DNA from: JAMZMI01 sp039970095 | Lineage (GTDB): Bacteria; Bacteroidota; Bacteroidia; Cytophagales; Cyclobacteriaceae | DNA length: 64,000 bases | Direction of reading: 5' to 3' | Assembly (NCBI GenBank): GCA_039970095.1 | Contig: JBDVMP010000024.1 | Coordinates: 1 to 64,000 of the forward strand | Part shown: piece by piece, positions 17,889 through 27,165 of the stretch | Layout: every line of letters starts with the position of its first letter | How positions within the stretch are numbered: position 1 is the stretch's first letter | Translations under genes and position numbers: made by a program | The notes under the pieces: generated by a model | Database searches by the model: none | Told to the model about the DNA's origin: nothing | The model's input: only the letters and a program-made list of their open reading frames with translations

Positions 17889-17973
17889 AGCCTTTTATCT
17901 TTTAGTTATCACTTTTTTCCAAACGGAACCGCAAATATCGACATTATTTTGACATTCGCGCAACTGTGAGAGT

Positions 17974-19917
17974 TTAATTCTTCAGTTGTTCTTCCGTCGT
18001 TTTCTTAAACATACTGATGAAGTCTGCAATTTTGAGGCTTCCCTGGTCTCCTTTTCCATGAGCTCGCACGGAAACTGTGCCTTCTTCAGACTCTTTTTCA
18101 CCTACGATCAGCATAAAAGGAATCTTTTTAACTTCTGCATCGCGGATTTTCTTACCTATCTTTTCGTCGCGCTCATCTACAAAACCACGAATATCTTCTT
18201 CCTGCAAATTGAGATACAGTGACTTAGCGTAATCATGGTATTTTTCGGAGATAGGCAAAATTGCCATCTGCTCAGGGGCGAGCCATAAAGGGAAATTCCC
18301 AGCTGTACTCTCGATCAATATCGCTACAAACCTTTCCATTGAGCCAAATGGGGCTCGGTGAATCATAACAGGGCGGTGCTTTTCATTGTCGGCTCCCATG
18401 TATTCAAGCTCGAACCGCTCAGGAAGGGTATAGTCAACCTGTATAGTACCAAGTTGCCAGCTTCGACCCAGGGCATCCTTAACCATAAAGTCAAGTTTAG
18501 GTCCATAAAACGCCGCTTCTCCTGTCTCCACAACTGTATTTAAGCCTTTTTCAGCCGCCACTTCTGCAATTGCACTTTCTGCTATATTCCAGTTTTCATC
18601 GCTACCTATATACTTATCCGGATTTTCAGGGTCTCTCAGTGAGATCTGAGCTGTGAAATCTGAAAAACCAAGCACGTTAAACACATAAAGCACCAAGTCA
18701 ATAACTTTAGCAAACTCATCTTTTACTTGCTCTGGTCTGCAAAAAATATGTGCATCATCTTGTGTAAACCCCCTTACCCGAGTCAGCCCATGCAACTCAC
18801 CGCTTTGCTCGTATCTGTAAACAGTTCCGAATTCTGCAAAGCGAATCGGCAAATCCTTATATGACCTTGGACGTGATTTGTAAATCTCACAGTGATGCGG
18901 GCAGTTCATTGGCTTAAGCAAAAACTCTTCGTCTTCGGCCGGTGTATGTATCGGCTGAAACGAGTCTGCGCCATACTTGGCATAATGGCCTGAGGTCACG
19001 TAAAGCTCCTTACTTCCTATGTGTGGAGTAACCACTTGTTCGTAACCGGCCTTAACCTGAGCTTTCTTTAAAAAGTTTTCTAATCGCTCACGCAATACCG
19101 CCCCTTTTGGAAGCCATAGAGGAAGTCCTTTCCCCACCTTTTCCGAGAAAGTAAACAAGCCAAGTTCTTTTCCAATCTTCCTGTGATCTCTCTTTTTGGC
19201 TTCCTCCAGCATTTCCAAATACTCCGTGAGTTCCTTCTGCTTCGGAAAAGTGATACCGTAAAGTCTGGTCAGTTGTTTCCTGTTTTCGTCACCACGCCAA
19301 TACGCTCCAGCTATGCTTAATACTTTGGCTGCCTTGACAAATCCAGTATTTGGAATGTGGGGTCCTCGACATAAGTCCGTGAAATTTCCCTGAGTATAAA
19401 ATGTGATACTGCCATCATCCAGACCATCCAATAGCTCAAGCTTATATTCATCCCCTTTTTCTGCATAGTATTTCACAGCATCAGCTTTGCTGATGTCTTT
19501 TCTGACATACTCATTTTTTTGCCTAGCCAACTCCAGCATCTTATCCTCAATTGCCTTGAGGTTTTCGGCATCAAATTCCTGATCCCCAAAATCTACGTCA
19601 TAGTAGAACCCATTATCAATGGGCGGGCCAATACCAAGTTTTACGCCCGGATAAAGCGCTTCCAGAGCTTCTGCCAACAGGTGAGCTGACGAGTGCCACA
19701 ATGTAGACTTTCCTTCAGGGTCATTCCAAGTGAGCAAGCTCAAAGTGCTGTCTTCCGTAATTGGTCTAAACGAGTCAATGACAATCCCATTGACTTTGGC
19801 GGCAAGCACATTCCTGGCTAATCCTTCACTTATACTCTTTGCTATATCCAGGGCTGTTGAACCACTAGGATACTCTCTCACACTTCCGTCAGGTAAAGTG
19901 ATTTTAATGTCACTCAT
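17974..19917 (-). CDS. thrS: threonine--tRNA ligase
   Basis: 647 residues, full length. A TGS domain (1-60: ITLPDGSVREYPSG) is followed by the editing domain with HSSAHLLAEAL and YYAEKGDEYK. Next come the class II catalytic core (MNCPHHCEIYKSRPRSYKDLP, RYEQSGELHGLTRVRGFTQDD as separate motifs) and an anticodon-binding domain (EQMAILPISEKYHDYA). It charges tRNA-Thr. It overlaps the preceding TPR lipoprotein gene by four bases (ATGA) and is 85 bp upstream of infC. Confidence 0.98.
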   Translation of the reverse strand: MSDIKITLPDGSVREYPSGSTALDIAKSISEGLARNVLAAKVNGIVIDSFRPITEDSTLSLLTWNDPEGKSTLWHSSAHLLAEALEALYPGVKLGIGPPIDNGFYYDVDFGDQEFDAENLKAIEDKMLELARQKNEYVRKDISKADAVKYYAEKGDEYKLELLDGLDDGSITFYTQGNFTDLCRGPHIPNTGFVKAAKVLSIAGAYWRGDENRKQLTRLYGITFPKQKELTEYLEMLEEAKKRDHRKIGKELGLFTFSEKVGKGLPLWLPKGAVLRERLENFLKKAQVKAGYEQVVTPHIGSKELYVTSGHYAKYGADSFQPIHTPAEDEEFLLKPMNCPHHCEIYKSRPRSYKDLPIRFAEFGTVYRYEQSGELHGLTRVRGFTQDDAHIFCRPEQVKDEFAKVIDLVLYVFNVLGFSDFTAQISLRDPENPDKYIGSDENWNIAESAIAEVAAEKGLNTVVETGEAAFYGPKLDFMVKDALGRSWQLGTIQVDYTLPERFELEYMGADNEKHRPVMIHRAPFGSMERFVAILIESTAGNFPLWLAPEQMAILPISEKYHDYAKSLYLNLQEEDIRGFVDERDEKIGKKIRDAEVKKIPFMLIVGEKESEEGTVSVRAHGKGDQGSLKIADFISMFKKTTEEQLKN

Positions 19918-20969
19918 TGGGTAATTTTCTTAGGTTTTAATTCAGGGACGGCAATCTGTCTTTCCGCCTCTTTTAAATTCCGCAAATATGCAATTTTTCG
20001 GGCAACAATGGCCGCTTTATCAGCTACAATTGAGTCAGTAGAGTCTTGAGTTACCAAAAAATAAAATAAGGAGTACGAGCTGTTGAACCAACCACGCTCA
20101 TCCAGTATTTCCGCCTTTGTTATCAGTAAGTCTCTTGAGGAATCTTGAGCAATGCTTTTATCCAGATAGTAAATCGCTGAATCGTACAGTTTCTCTTCTC
20201 TGTACCACTTAGAGAGCTGTAGGTTTGCTTCTCTTCTTTCATAGTTTTTCAGCAGCGCGATACTTCTATCTATACTATCCATGCCATGAAGCGCCAATGC
20301 CAACAGAAAATTTGGCTCAAACTGGGTCGATCTCTTACTTTTGATGAGCATATCATAAGCAAGCAAAAAGTCACTTCTTTCTATCAAATAAGGAACGAAG
20401 GACTTTTGCAAAAGCGCATTATCAGGATTGACATTAAACAAATCCTGAGAATAGTTTTCCATAGCCGCACTGTCACCTATGGATTCCGATAGTTGGATCG
20501 CAAACTCCAGACTTTCCTCGGATTTGAATTTGGTTAAGTAATCAGCAATTAGCTCTGACGTGCCCGTTTCTCCATTCGCCCGATAGTTAGATAAAACCCG
20601 ATACTGAGCCAGGTCTTCGTCAAGCCCATGATAAAACTCCCATTTATCAAGCAATTCAATGAGGTCCTTATATTTTTCATTGCTCAAATAATACTGCAGA
20701 AACAGGTTCACAATCTTTCTGTCCAAACCATTCTTTTCTAGAAAAATATTCAAATCTTCAATGGCCTCTTCCGGCCAATTGAGCTGCTCATAGTAATAAA
20801 GTTTCTGTCTCAGCAATCTATCTGTTGGCTTTTCGGCATACTTAACAGCCACTTCCTTGAGTGCATTGTGATAGAATTCGTCTGAAATATTCGGTGCTTC
20901 TATCCTTTGATCCTTACGATTGGAACATGAAATACAAAGGAATAAGCTGAAGATTAAGATTATGCGCAC
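19914..20969 (-). CDS. TPR-repeat lipoprotein
   Basis: 351 residues with a lipobox CISC (Cys15) followed by SNRKDQ. The mature part is all-alpha with at least six TPR-like helical pairs (for example EEAIEDLNIFLEKNG, YDSAIYYLDKSIAQDS). The start is GTG at 20969, sharing its G with the TAG of DUF5686 (TAGTG). The end overlaps thrS by four bases. It is probably an envelope scaffold or assembly factor. Its translational coupling to both an outer-membrane protein gene and thrS is unusual and suggests a conserved growth-linked operon. No specific function recognised. Confidence 0.75.
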   Translation of the reverse strand: MRIILIFSLFLCISCSNRKDQRIEAPNISDEFYHNALKEVAVKYAEKPTDRLLRQKLYYYEQLNWPEEAIEDLNIFLEKNGLDRKIVNLFLQYYLSNEKYKDLIELLDKWEFYHGLDEDLAQYRVLSNYRANGETGTSELIADYLTKFKSEESLEFAIQLSESIGDSAAMENYSQDLFNVNPDNALLQKSFVPYLIERSDFLLAYDMLIKSKRSTQFEPNFLLALALHGMDSIDRSIALLKNYERREANLQLSKWYREEKLYDSAIYYLDKSIAQDSSRDLLITKAEILDERGWFNSSYSLFYFLVTQDSTDSIVADKAAIVARKIAYLRNLKEAERQIAVPELKPKKITQ

Positions 20970-23455
20970 TAGAGGTTGAATTCGATATTAAACTTTAGCC
21001 CAAATTTATTCACATTAGGTTGATCGAGGTAGGTAATTCTATGAAAAGCCTGAATCGATAGCACCCGCAAGATATTTTCAACTCCATACCCCAACTCCAC
21101 ATAGGGTCTTTGATCCAATTTGGCAAAAAGCGGAATTTCATTCCCAAAGGAGTCAAGTGGGTTTATACTTAGATTGGCATTTTCATCATTAATCCGCCCA
21201 TAAAGTATATCTGCACTAGCCAAGGCCCGTAGTTTTAGTTTTTTCAGCAATGGAATTCCATTCAACAACAATCCCTCGAATGAATGCCTCATTCTTAACT
21301 CTACAAACCGATCAGTGGAAAACTCAAAGTAATTCATAAGGTTATAAGCAAAATCAACATAAACTGGTGTTTCGTTACCGATAGGATTGTAAAGCAAGGT
21401 GTATGGCACAGTTCCTAAAACTGCCCCTGCAGAAAGCTGCAATTCTGAAACTCCCAGAAAGGCCATTTTTTGTCGTTTTTCCACAGAAAACCGAAGCTTG
21501 TGATAATCAAAATCACTTTCCATTAAACCATCAATACCGTACGTGTAGTCCATATTGAATGCTGGCCACCTTATAGTTCCAAGGCTTACTCTGTTGTTAT
21601 CATCAATTATGTAACGTTCATCTTTGGCATACCTCAACGAGAGGCTTACTTCACTAATATTATAACTTGAAGAAATGGTTTGATCCGAAACTGAGGTGTA
21701 ATATTTGAAATCAGAAAGTGATTCGAATGATTCGTGTTTAAAGCCCAAATCCGCACTAAAGCCAGTTCCCAACTGTCTTGAAAAGTTGCCTCTCCACTTC
21801 TCAATCTGAAATGGTTGAGTCAACGTTCCAAATCGACTCAGACCATAAAACAGACCATTAGGGTCAAGGTCTTGATTCAATAGCCAAATTTGTTCGACCT
21901 CTCTCATGTATTCCAGAGTCAGCTTAGACCATGGCTGTCTTTTGAAAACATGTTCAACATACCCTCGGTATTTCCATTTTTCATCTCCGAAACCATAACC
22001 AAAATGCCCTCCAAGCACCCATTTGTCACTGAAGGCAATTGTACTTCTCGCACCAAAACCAACCCTTGTTCCTTCAATGTTATTTTTTCCATAGAATGTG
22101 GTATACGGTCCAATATCCACCTTACCTACTCTATAATAGCCATTGAATGCGAACTTGGCCATATTCATACCGTACTTCACCAGCGGGAAACTCTGAAGTG
22201 TGTCAATCATTTCAAAGACATTTACTTCAGTGCTTGTCAACGAATCATGACGCATTTCACTCCAGTAGTTTTCATCATAATCTCTCACACCTTCTGCCAT
22301 GGAAACAGGGTTTAGGTAAAATTCCCTGGCTTTAGGTTGGTTTACAACATGGTCTTTTGTGGAGACATAAAACTTCGCCAGCATACCAGGAGTCAGCTTG
22401 TTGACCTGAGCAGCATCTACGACCACACGGGTTTTGTGAGGCAACCATGCCCCTGCTCGGGTCCTGATCAAATCCTGCTGGATCTTCATTTTTTCAACAA
22501 AATTAAGGTTGGCACTTTTAGCAACAGTGGCATCTATCCTCATCAAAGCATAGTCACTTTTGGTAATCCACATAGTACCGAAGAACGCCAGGTCTTGTTC
22601 TCTTTTTGGGTAAAAATCCAGGCGATAGCAGAACTCATCAGCTACATAAGAGCTATCGATCAAATCATAATCATAATAGATACGCCAACCATCTGCTATC
22701 GGAGACACAAACTCCTTGGAAATGATGTTGAGCCAGTTTTGATAAAAATTATATTGTTGAAATGACGCTCCAATTACTTGAGAGGAAGTAGTTCCATCGG
22801 TAATCCCCACCCCACTCACCTTAGTCTTGAGGATATCTTCATGTCTAAAAGTAGGGTCCTTGCGATAATAATATCTGGAAATAGCTTCCGACAAGAAAAC
22901 TGGTAATAGCGGTTTTCCATCATCACCTGCAATTTGCTCTATGCTATCTAGCACATGGGTAATATTGGTCATTATCTTTCGCTTGGCTACATACTTTGGG
23001 ATTTTATCTACGTCAAATTCGATTTTGGTATAGCTCTCATATTCATAAGCGTCCAAAGATCGATGGTCGTTTTTACCCTTATTCTTGATGGCCTTCCGCA
23101 TAATTGAAAATGCAGGGTTTTCACCGGCATAAACGACTACTTCACCAAGTTTGACCAAATCCTCCTCCATTTGAAAGTTGATTGTCTGATGTTGTCCACT
23201 CCGAACAGACTTAGCCTTTCTAATAAAACCAATGTATCGAACTTCAATTGAATCAACTGAAGAAGTGGTTTTAGCGGAGAAATTGCCATCAAAATCGGTA
23301 ATAGCTCCGTCCTGAGTGCCTGTAAAGATTACATTGGCGAACGGAATAGGCGAACCCGTATCTGCCTCTGTTACCTTACCGCTAACGACGGTGATTTGAG
23401 CACATAAATCTGCGCTCAAAAGGAGCAGTCCCAACACGTAAACAACCTTTCTCAA
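20969..23455 (-). CDS. DUF5686 outer-membrane protein with carboxypeptidase-like regulatory domain
   Basis: 828 residues: signal peptide (MRKVVYVLGLLLLSADLCAQ) and a CarboxypepD_reg-like/CNA-B domain (about 23-105: VSGKVTEADTGSPIPFANV, FDGNFSAKT). DUF5686 follows (AFSIMRKAIKNKGKN, YEYESYTKIEFDVDKI), then a C-terminal barrel ending KFGLKFNIEFNL. The family is common in Bacteroidota and related in layout to TonB-dependent receptors but lacks the plug. Only a TTG at 23455 can start it, because an in-frame stop lies seven codons upstream. It is first in the operon that continues through the TPR lipoprotein to thrS, infC, rpmI and rplT. Confidence 0.82.
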   Translation of the reverse strand: MRKVVYVLGLLLLSADLCAQITVVSGKVTEADTGSPIPFANVIFTGTQDGAITDFDGNFSAKTTSSVDSIEVRYIGFIRKAKSVRSGQHQTINFQMEEDLVKLGEVVVYAGENPAFSIMRKAIKNKGKNDHRSLDAYEYESYTKIEFDVDKIPKYVAKRKIMTNITHVLDSIEQIAGDDGKPLLPVFLSEAISRYYYRKDPTFRHEDILKTKVSGVGITDGTTSSQVIGASFQQYNFYQNWLNIISKEFVSPIADGWRIYYDYDLIDSSYVADEFCYRLDFYPKREQDLAFFGTMWITKSDYALMRIDATVAKSANLNFVEKMKIQQDLIRTRAGAWLPHKTRVVVDAAQVNKLTPGMLAKFYVSTKDHVVNQPKAREFYLNPVSMAEGVRDYDENYWSEMRHDSLTSTEVNVFEMIDTLQSFPLVKYGMNMAKFAFNGYYRVGKVDIGPYTTFYGKNNIEGTRVGFGARSTIAFSDKWVLGGHFGYGFGDEKWKYRGYVEHVFKRQPWSKLTLEYMREVEQIWLLNQDLDPNGLFYGLSRFGTLTQPFQIEKWRGNFSRQLGTGFSADLGFKHESFESLSDFKYYTSVSDQTISSSYNISEVSLSLRYAKDERYIIDDNNRVSLGTIRWPAFNMDYTYGIDGLMESDFDYHKLRFSVEKRQKMAFLGVSELQLSAGAVLGTVPYTLLYNPIGNETPVYVDFAYNLMNYFEFSTDRFVELRMRHSFEGLLLNGIPLLKKLKLRALASADILYGRINDENANLSINPLDSFGNEIPLFAKLDQRPYVELGYGVENILRVLSIQAFHRITYLDQPNVNKFGLKFNIEFNL

Positions 23456-23527
23456 ATTCTTATTCGATGACCGTTAAAAACAAGCAAATCAAGACAATTA
23501 TAGCTGATTGTCGAAATAAAATTTTCG

Positions 23528-23535
23528 TAGTTTTG
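23528..23535 (+). promoter_or_regulatory. possible -7 box of the Gfo/Idh gene
   Basis: TAGTTTTG matches TAnnTTTG exactly, with TTG 17 bases upstream (slightly short spacing). It ends only five bases before the ATG at 23541, so if it is used the transcript would be leaderless or nearly so. Confidence 0.3.
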
Positions 23536-23540
23536 ACGAT

Positions 23541-24524
23541 ATGCATGGAATAGTTGGAAAAGTAAAATGGGGCATCATTGGATGTGGGGATGTTTGTGAA
23601 GTGAAAAGCGGCCCTGCTTTTAACAAAGTGCCTAATTCAGAGCTTGTGGCAGTAATGAGAAGAAACGCTGAAAAAGCTGAAGACTATGCTAAAAGACACC
23701 ACGTTCCCGGATTTTACGCTGATGCAGAGGATCTCATCAGGGACCCAAACATTAATGCGATATATATTGCCACACCACCCAGCAGCCATGAGGAATATGC
23801 CATCAAAAGTATATTAGCAGGAAAACCAGTGTATATAGAAAAGCCACTGACCACCGAGGCAGCATCTAGTGAAAGGATTTTGCAGGCCGCAAAAGAAAGA
23901 GGAGTTAAAGTCACGGGAGCGTACTACCGCAGAAGGCTGCCACTCTTCGAAAAAGCAAAGTCTATTGTTAGTGATGGCATTTTGGGGAATATTCTTCAAG
24001 TGAATATCAAGCTACTTCTACCGCCAACTCACAATGGCATTGCGCAAACAGAAACCAATTGGAGAGTAGATCCGGATGTCTCAGGTGGAGGGTTGTTTCA
24101 TGATCTGGCTCCACATATGTTGGATATTATTTACTGGATATTTGGCAAACCGCTGACTTATGAAGGAAAATCTTTTAACCAAAGCGATGCTTACTCTGCC
24201 CCAGATTATACGGTTTTAACAGCCAGCTTTGCACCGAAAATGGCTATGAATGCTTGCTGGGCGTTCAATGTAAACGAGTTGTCGCGTGAAGACACTTGCC
24301 AAATAATCGGAACTAAAGGTCATATAACCTTTCCATTCTTTGCAGCAAGTGAGCTGACTATTTCTACCAATAATGTGGAGGAAGTGGAAACATTTCAAAA
24401 CCCTGAAAATATCCAACTCAACATGATCAGGGATACGGTAAAGTATTTTAAGGGAGAAGGAGAAAACCCTTGCTCTGTATCAGACGCGATAGTTTCCATG
24501 AAAATGATTGACTCGGCTAGCTAA
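23541..24524 (+). CDS. Gfo/Idh/MocA-family NAD(P)-dependent oxidoreductase
   Basis: 327 residues. The Rossmann fold starts KVKWGIIGCGDV, a GxGxxx variant. IYIATPPSSHEEY and KPVYIEKPLTT contain the family EKP motif, and the C-terminal alpha/beta domain includes the HDLAPHMLDIIYW segment with the catalytic His. Such enzymes oxidise or isomerise sugars and inositols; the substrate cannot be told. It is monocistronic: divergent from DUF5686 and convergent with the S24 regulator, whose stop is only four bases away, leaving no room for a terminator. Confidence 0.9.
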   Translation: MHGIVGKVKWGIIGCGDVCEVKSGPAFNKVPNSELVAVMRRNAEKAEDYAKRHHVPGFYADAEDLIRDPNINAIYIATPPSSHEEYAIKSILAGKPVYIEKPLTTEAASSERILQAAKERGVKVTGAYYRRRLPLFEKAKSIVSDGILGNILQVNIKLLLPPTHNGIAQTETNWRVDPDVSGGGLFHDLAPHMLDIIYWIFGKPLTYEGKSFNQSDAYSAPDYTVLTASFAPKMAMNACWAFNVNELSREDTCQIIGTKGHITFPFFAASELTISTNNVEEVETFQNPENIQLNMIRDTVKYFKGEGENPCSVSDAIVSMKMIDSAS

Positions 24525-24528
24525 TCAA

Positions 24529-25305
24529 TCACTCTCCTTTTAAATCTTTCACCTGCTTTTGCAGATCCACAACCAACCCTGCTATCTTTTCTAATGATAG
24601 CTCTGAAGCCGCTTCAGGGTCGGGGAAATCAATGCTGATAAAGGCTTTGGCTTCCCATATTTCCATTACGTCTTCTGGCGAAATCTCATAGGCAGAATAG
24701 GATTTATTATCCGATACCAAATACAATTTACCTTTCTCCTCCACATAGTTAAATATGCGTTTATAGACTACTCCTTCTTTACTGGTGAGTAGAATATATG
24801 TTTTACCGTTCTTGATCTCTTTGATCGACTCCAGATACTTGCCTATGATAACAGACCCAGAAGAAATTGGCAGCATAGAATCTCCCACGATCTCAAAAGC
24901 CCTATAAGTAGCATTTTTGGGAAGCATCGGCAAATGAAACTTAGGAAGCTCCGTGAGATACCCCGGATCAGAGTATCCATTCAAGTAGCCTGCAGCGGCT
25001 TTTTGAGGTACCAACTCAATATTCTCATTGTCCTCTTTATCAACGGTAATAGAGAGAATTTTCACTTTCTCTTTAACCGAAACAGGGCTCGGCTTATCTG
25101 TGGTGAGGTCTTTGGATATAAGATCATCGGATGTAACACCCAACACTTTCCCTATTTTGAGTAGCGTTTGCAAACGAGGTTCGGCTCTACCCTCCTCATA
25201 TGCACCAACCAGAGATCTTTTGATCCCAACTTCGTTGGCGAATTGTTCCTGCGTATGCCCAGCTTGTTTTCTGAGGTATTTGATGTTTTCTGCTATGCTT
25301 GCCAT
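24529..25305 (-). CDS. XRE-family repressor with S24 (LexA/CI-like) autocleavage domain
   Basis: 258 residues. The N-terminal helix-turn-helix (about 5-62: IKYLRKQAGHTQEQFANEVG, SLVGAYEEGRAEP) is joined by a linker to a peptidase S24 domain. That domain has the nucleophile Ser143 in GDSMLP, the general base Lys182 in VVYKRI and a candidate Ala105-Gly106 cleavage site in QKAAAGYL. The protein therefore has everything needed for RecA-stimulated self-cleavage, although it is CI-like rather than LexA-like at the N-terminus. It is cotranscribed with the 107-residue gene upstream (11-bp gap). Repeated CTAA-N5-TTAG palindromes lie before its own operon and before both polymerase genes, so it probably represses all three. 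A short helical tail (LEKIAGLVVDLQKQVKDLK) may aid dimerisation. Confidence 0.88.
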   Translation of the reverse strand: MASIAENIKYLRKQAGHTQEQFANEVGIKRSLVGAYEEGRAEPRLQTLLKIGKVLGVTSDDLISKDLTTDKPSPVSVKEKVKILSITVDKEDNENIELVPQKAAAGYLNGYSDPGYLTELPKFHLPMLPKNATYRAFEIVGDSMLPISSGSVIIGKYLESIKEIKNGKTYILLTSKEGVVYKRIFNYVEEKGKLYLVSDNKSYSAYEISPEDVMEIWEAKAFISIDFPDPEAASELSLEKIAGLVVDLQKQVKDLKGE

Positions 25306-25316
25306 GTCACTTTAGC

Positions 25317-25640
25317 TTATGAATCAAAGATGATAAAATTCAAATCATCTTTTCCTGTCTTGCCTATAGAATATAAATGAAGATTGTGAAAATCCCGGGT
25401 ATGACTAATGGTGTTGAGTTTGTCTCGGATAGTTGAAACGACATCTTTGAGTGTCTTTTGTGCATCAACCAGCACATAACCATACATGTCTCTACGCTCC
25501 TTTATGGTTGCAAAAAACTTAACCTGGCATTTGCCAGACTTCAGCTTCTTTGAGGTGATTTTCAAACGATAAGAATTATCAAAAGTCACATCCGCTTCTG
25601 ACAGGTCCAAATCTACAACTCTAAAATCATTAGTATCCAT
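25317..25640 (-). CDS. small protein of unknown function, operon partner of the S24 repressor
   Basis: 107 residues, not recognised. It looks like a compact alpha/beta fold: three beta strands (SYRLKITSKKL, KCQVKFFATIKER, YGYVLVDA), one helix (KTLKDVVSTIRDKLNTIS) and two final strands (HLYSIGKTG, LNFIIFDS). No signal peptide, cysteine pair or catalytic motif is evident. It begins with ATG 13 bp downstream of the first palindromic operator and ends 11 bp before the repressor gene, so it should be expressed whenever the repressor is derepressed. A damage-response accessory role is inference. Confidence 0.7.
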   Translation of the reverse strand: MDTNDFRVVDLDLSEADVTFDNSYRLKITSKKLKSGKCQVKFFATIKERRDMYGYVLVDAQKTLKDVVSTIRDKLNTISHTRDFHNLHLYSIGKTGKDDLNFIIFDS

Positions 25641-25652
25641 ACATTACATATT

Positions 25653-25715
25653 CTAATAATATTAGTAAATATGGTAATTATTTTAGTAAAAAGAAATTTT
25701 AGCTAAATATTTTAG
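25653..25715 (-). promoter_or_regulatory. operator cluster of the S24 repressor operon
   Basis: Two perfect CTAA-N5-TTAG palindromes, CTAATAATATTAG (25653-25665) and CTAAATATTTTAG (25703-25715), flank one with a single mismatch, GTAATTATTTTAG (25674-25686). Overlapping the third is another perfect 10-bp palindrome TTTAGCTAAA (25698-25707). They lie 13-75 bp upstream of the 107-residue gene. The same motif occurs before dinB and the DnaE-type gene. Confidence 0.65.
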
Positions 25716-25900
25716 TAAAAAACTCTCACAAAGAATTGCGATAAGAACAGAGTTGAAGAAATGACCGGATCGGGTCTGGAGAGATTTGGTATTCATAGCT
25801 CAAAAATTTGGTGTGCGATAGTTTAGTAAATCCATATACTGTACCAGTTAATTTTAGAATAGAATTTCAGCTTTCGATAAAAATTAAAGTGGATTAATGT

Positions 25901-25931
25901 CTAATATTTTTAGTAATACTATTTATTTTAG
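25901..25931 (+). promoter_or_regulatory. operator of the Y-family polymerase gene
   Basis: CTAATATTTTTAG (25901-25913) is identical to the copy before the DnaE-type gene. A second copy with one mismatch, CTATTTATTTTAG, follows at 25919-25931, 18 bases start to start. They end 20 bp before the start codon. Apart from the operators, the 311-bp divergent region 25641-25951 holds no gene. Confidence 0.65.
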
Positions 25932-25951
25932 CAAAACAAACCACCACATAA

Positions 25952-27160
25952 TTGAAATCTATACTCCACCTCGATTTAGACACATTTTTCGTGTCGGTAG
26001 AGCGGCTGAAAAACAGCAAGCTCATAGACAAGCCCGTACTCATTGGGGGCACGAGTGACAGAGGTGTGGTAGCTTCATGCAGTTACGAGGCTCGCAAATT
26101 TGGCATCCACTCAGCCATGCCGATGAAGATGGCCAAAACGCTTTGCCCTGAGGCCATCATCATGAAAGGAAATGCAGCGGACTACTCCAAGCATTCGCGT
26201 ATGGTGACAGAGATCATCCAGCAATCCGTACCCGTGATGGAAAAAACCTCTGTGGATGAATTTTATGTTGACCTCACGGGAATGGATAAGTTTTTTGGAT
26301 GCCTGAAAATGGCTAGTGAGCTTCGCCAAAAAGTAACAAAAGAAACAGGCCTTCCTATTTCTTTTGGTTTGTCAGAAAACAAAACCGTATCCAAAGTAGC
26401 CACCAATGAAGCCAAACCGAACAACCAGATCATGATCGAACATGGGAGGGAAAAACCCTTCCTCGCTCCTCTTTCGGTAAAGAAGATACCGATGGTTGGG
26501 GAGAAAACACACCAAAAGCTGATCAACCTCGGCGTAAGGAAAATCCAAACACTGCAAGAGATGCCAATGGATCTGATGGAGCGTGCTTTTGGTATGAATG
26601 GTGTTTCGATATGGAGAAAAGCCAATGGCATAGACAACTCTCCTGTGATCGAATATTCGGAGCGCAAGTCCATTTCTACTGAGCGCACCTTCGATAGAGA
26701 CACCATAGATGTGCACAAGCTCAAAGGCATACTCTCAGCCATGACGGAAAACCTGGGTTTTCAATTGAGGCGTGGAGTGAAGCTGTGTGCATGTGTCACA
26801 GTGAAGGTGCGTTACTCTGACTTTAACACCTACACGCTGCAATCAAGAATTCCTTACACATCAGCAGATTACATGCTCATCCCCAGAGCAATGGAGCTTT
26901 TTGATAAACTGTATAATAAACGCTTGCTGGTGAGATTAATCGGTGTGAGACTCAGCGATATTGTGAATGGACATCATCAGATAGATCTCTTTGACAGCCA
27001 AATGGAGATGTTACACTTGTATCAGGCTATGGATAAAATAAGGGACAAACATGGAGACAGGGCTGTGATGCGTGTAGCCGGCATGGATGCCCGTACCATC
27101 AGCCGGTGGAACCCATTTTCAGGTGAACCTCCTCCTCTTTTACCTAACAGAAGGAGTTAA
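25952..27160 (+). CDS. dinB: Y-family DNA polymerase (Pol IV type)
   Basis: 402 residues. Palm residues are intact: Asp8 in LHLDLDTFFVSVE and Asp102-Glu103 in SVDEFYVDLTG. The little-finger domain follows from about 240, and a beta-clamp motif QIDLF is at 343-347, so it should be an active translesion polymerase. The start is TTG at 25952, immediately preceded by an in-frame TAA (TAATTG), so no other start is possible upstream. Two CTAA-N5-TTAG operators precede it, placing it in the regulon of the neighbouring S24 repressor. Its natural partner, the DnaE-type polymerase, is 4.9 kb downstream, separated by two minus-strand genes. Confidence 0.93.
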   Translation: MKSILHLDLDTFFVSVERLKNSKLIDKPVLIGGTSDRGVVASCSYEARKFGIHSAMPMKMAKTLCPEAIIMKGNAADYSKHSRMVTEIIQQSVPVMEKTSVDEFYVDLTGMDKFFGCLKMASELRQKVTKETGLPISFGLSENKTVSKVATNEAKPNNQIMIEHGREKPFLAPLSVKKIPMVGEKTHQKLINLGVRKIQTLQEMPMDLMERAFGMNGVSIWRKANGIDNSPVIEYSERKSISTERTFDRDTIDVHKLKGILSAMTENLGFQLRRGVKLCACVTVKVRYSDFNTYTLQSRIPYTSADYMLIPRAMELFDKLYNKRLLVRLIGVRLSDIVNGHHQIDLFDSQMEMLHLYQAMDKIRDKHGDRAVMRVAGMDARTISRWNPFSGEPPPLLPNRRS

Positions 27161-27165
27161 TTAAG

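Noticed and set aside
24525..24528. Operon or terminator between the Gfo/Idh gene and the S24 repressor
   Set aside because: The genes converge with a four-base gap, and no hairpin is present.
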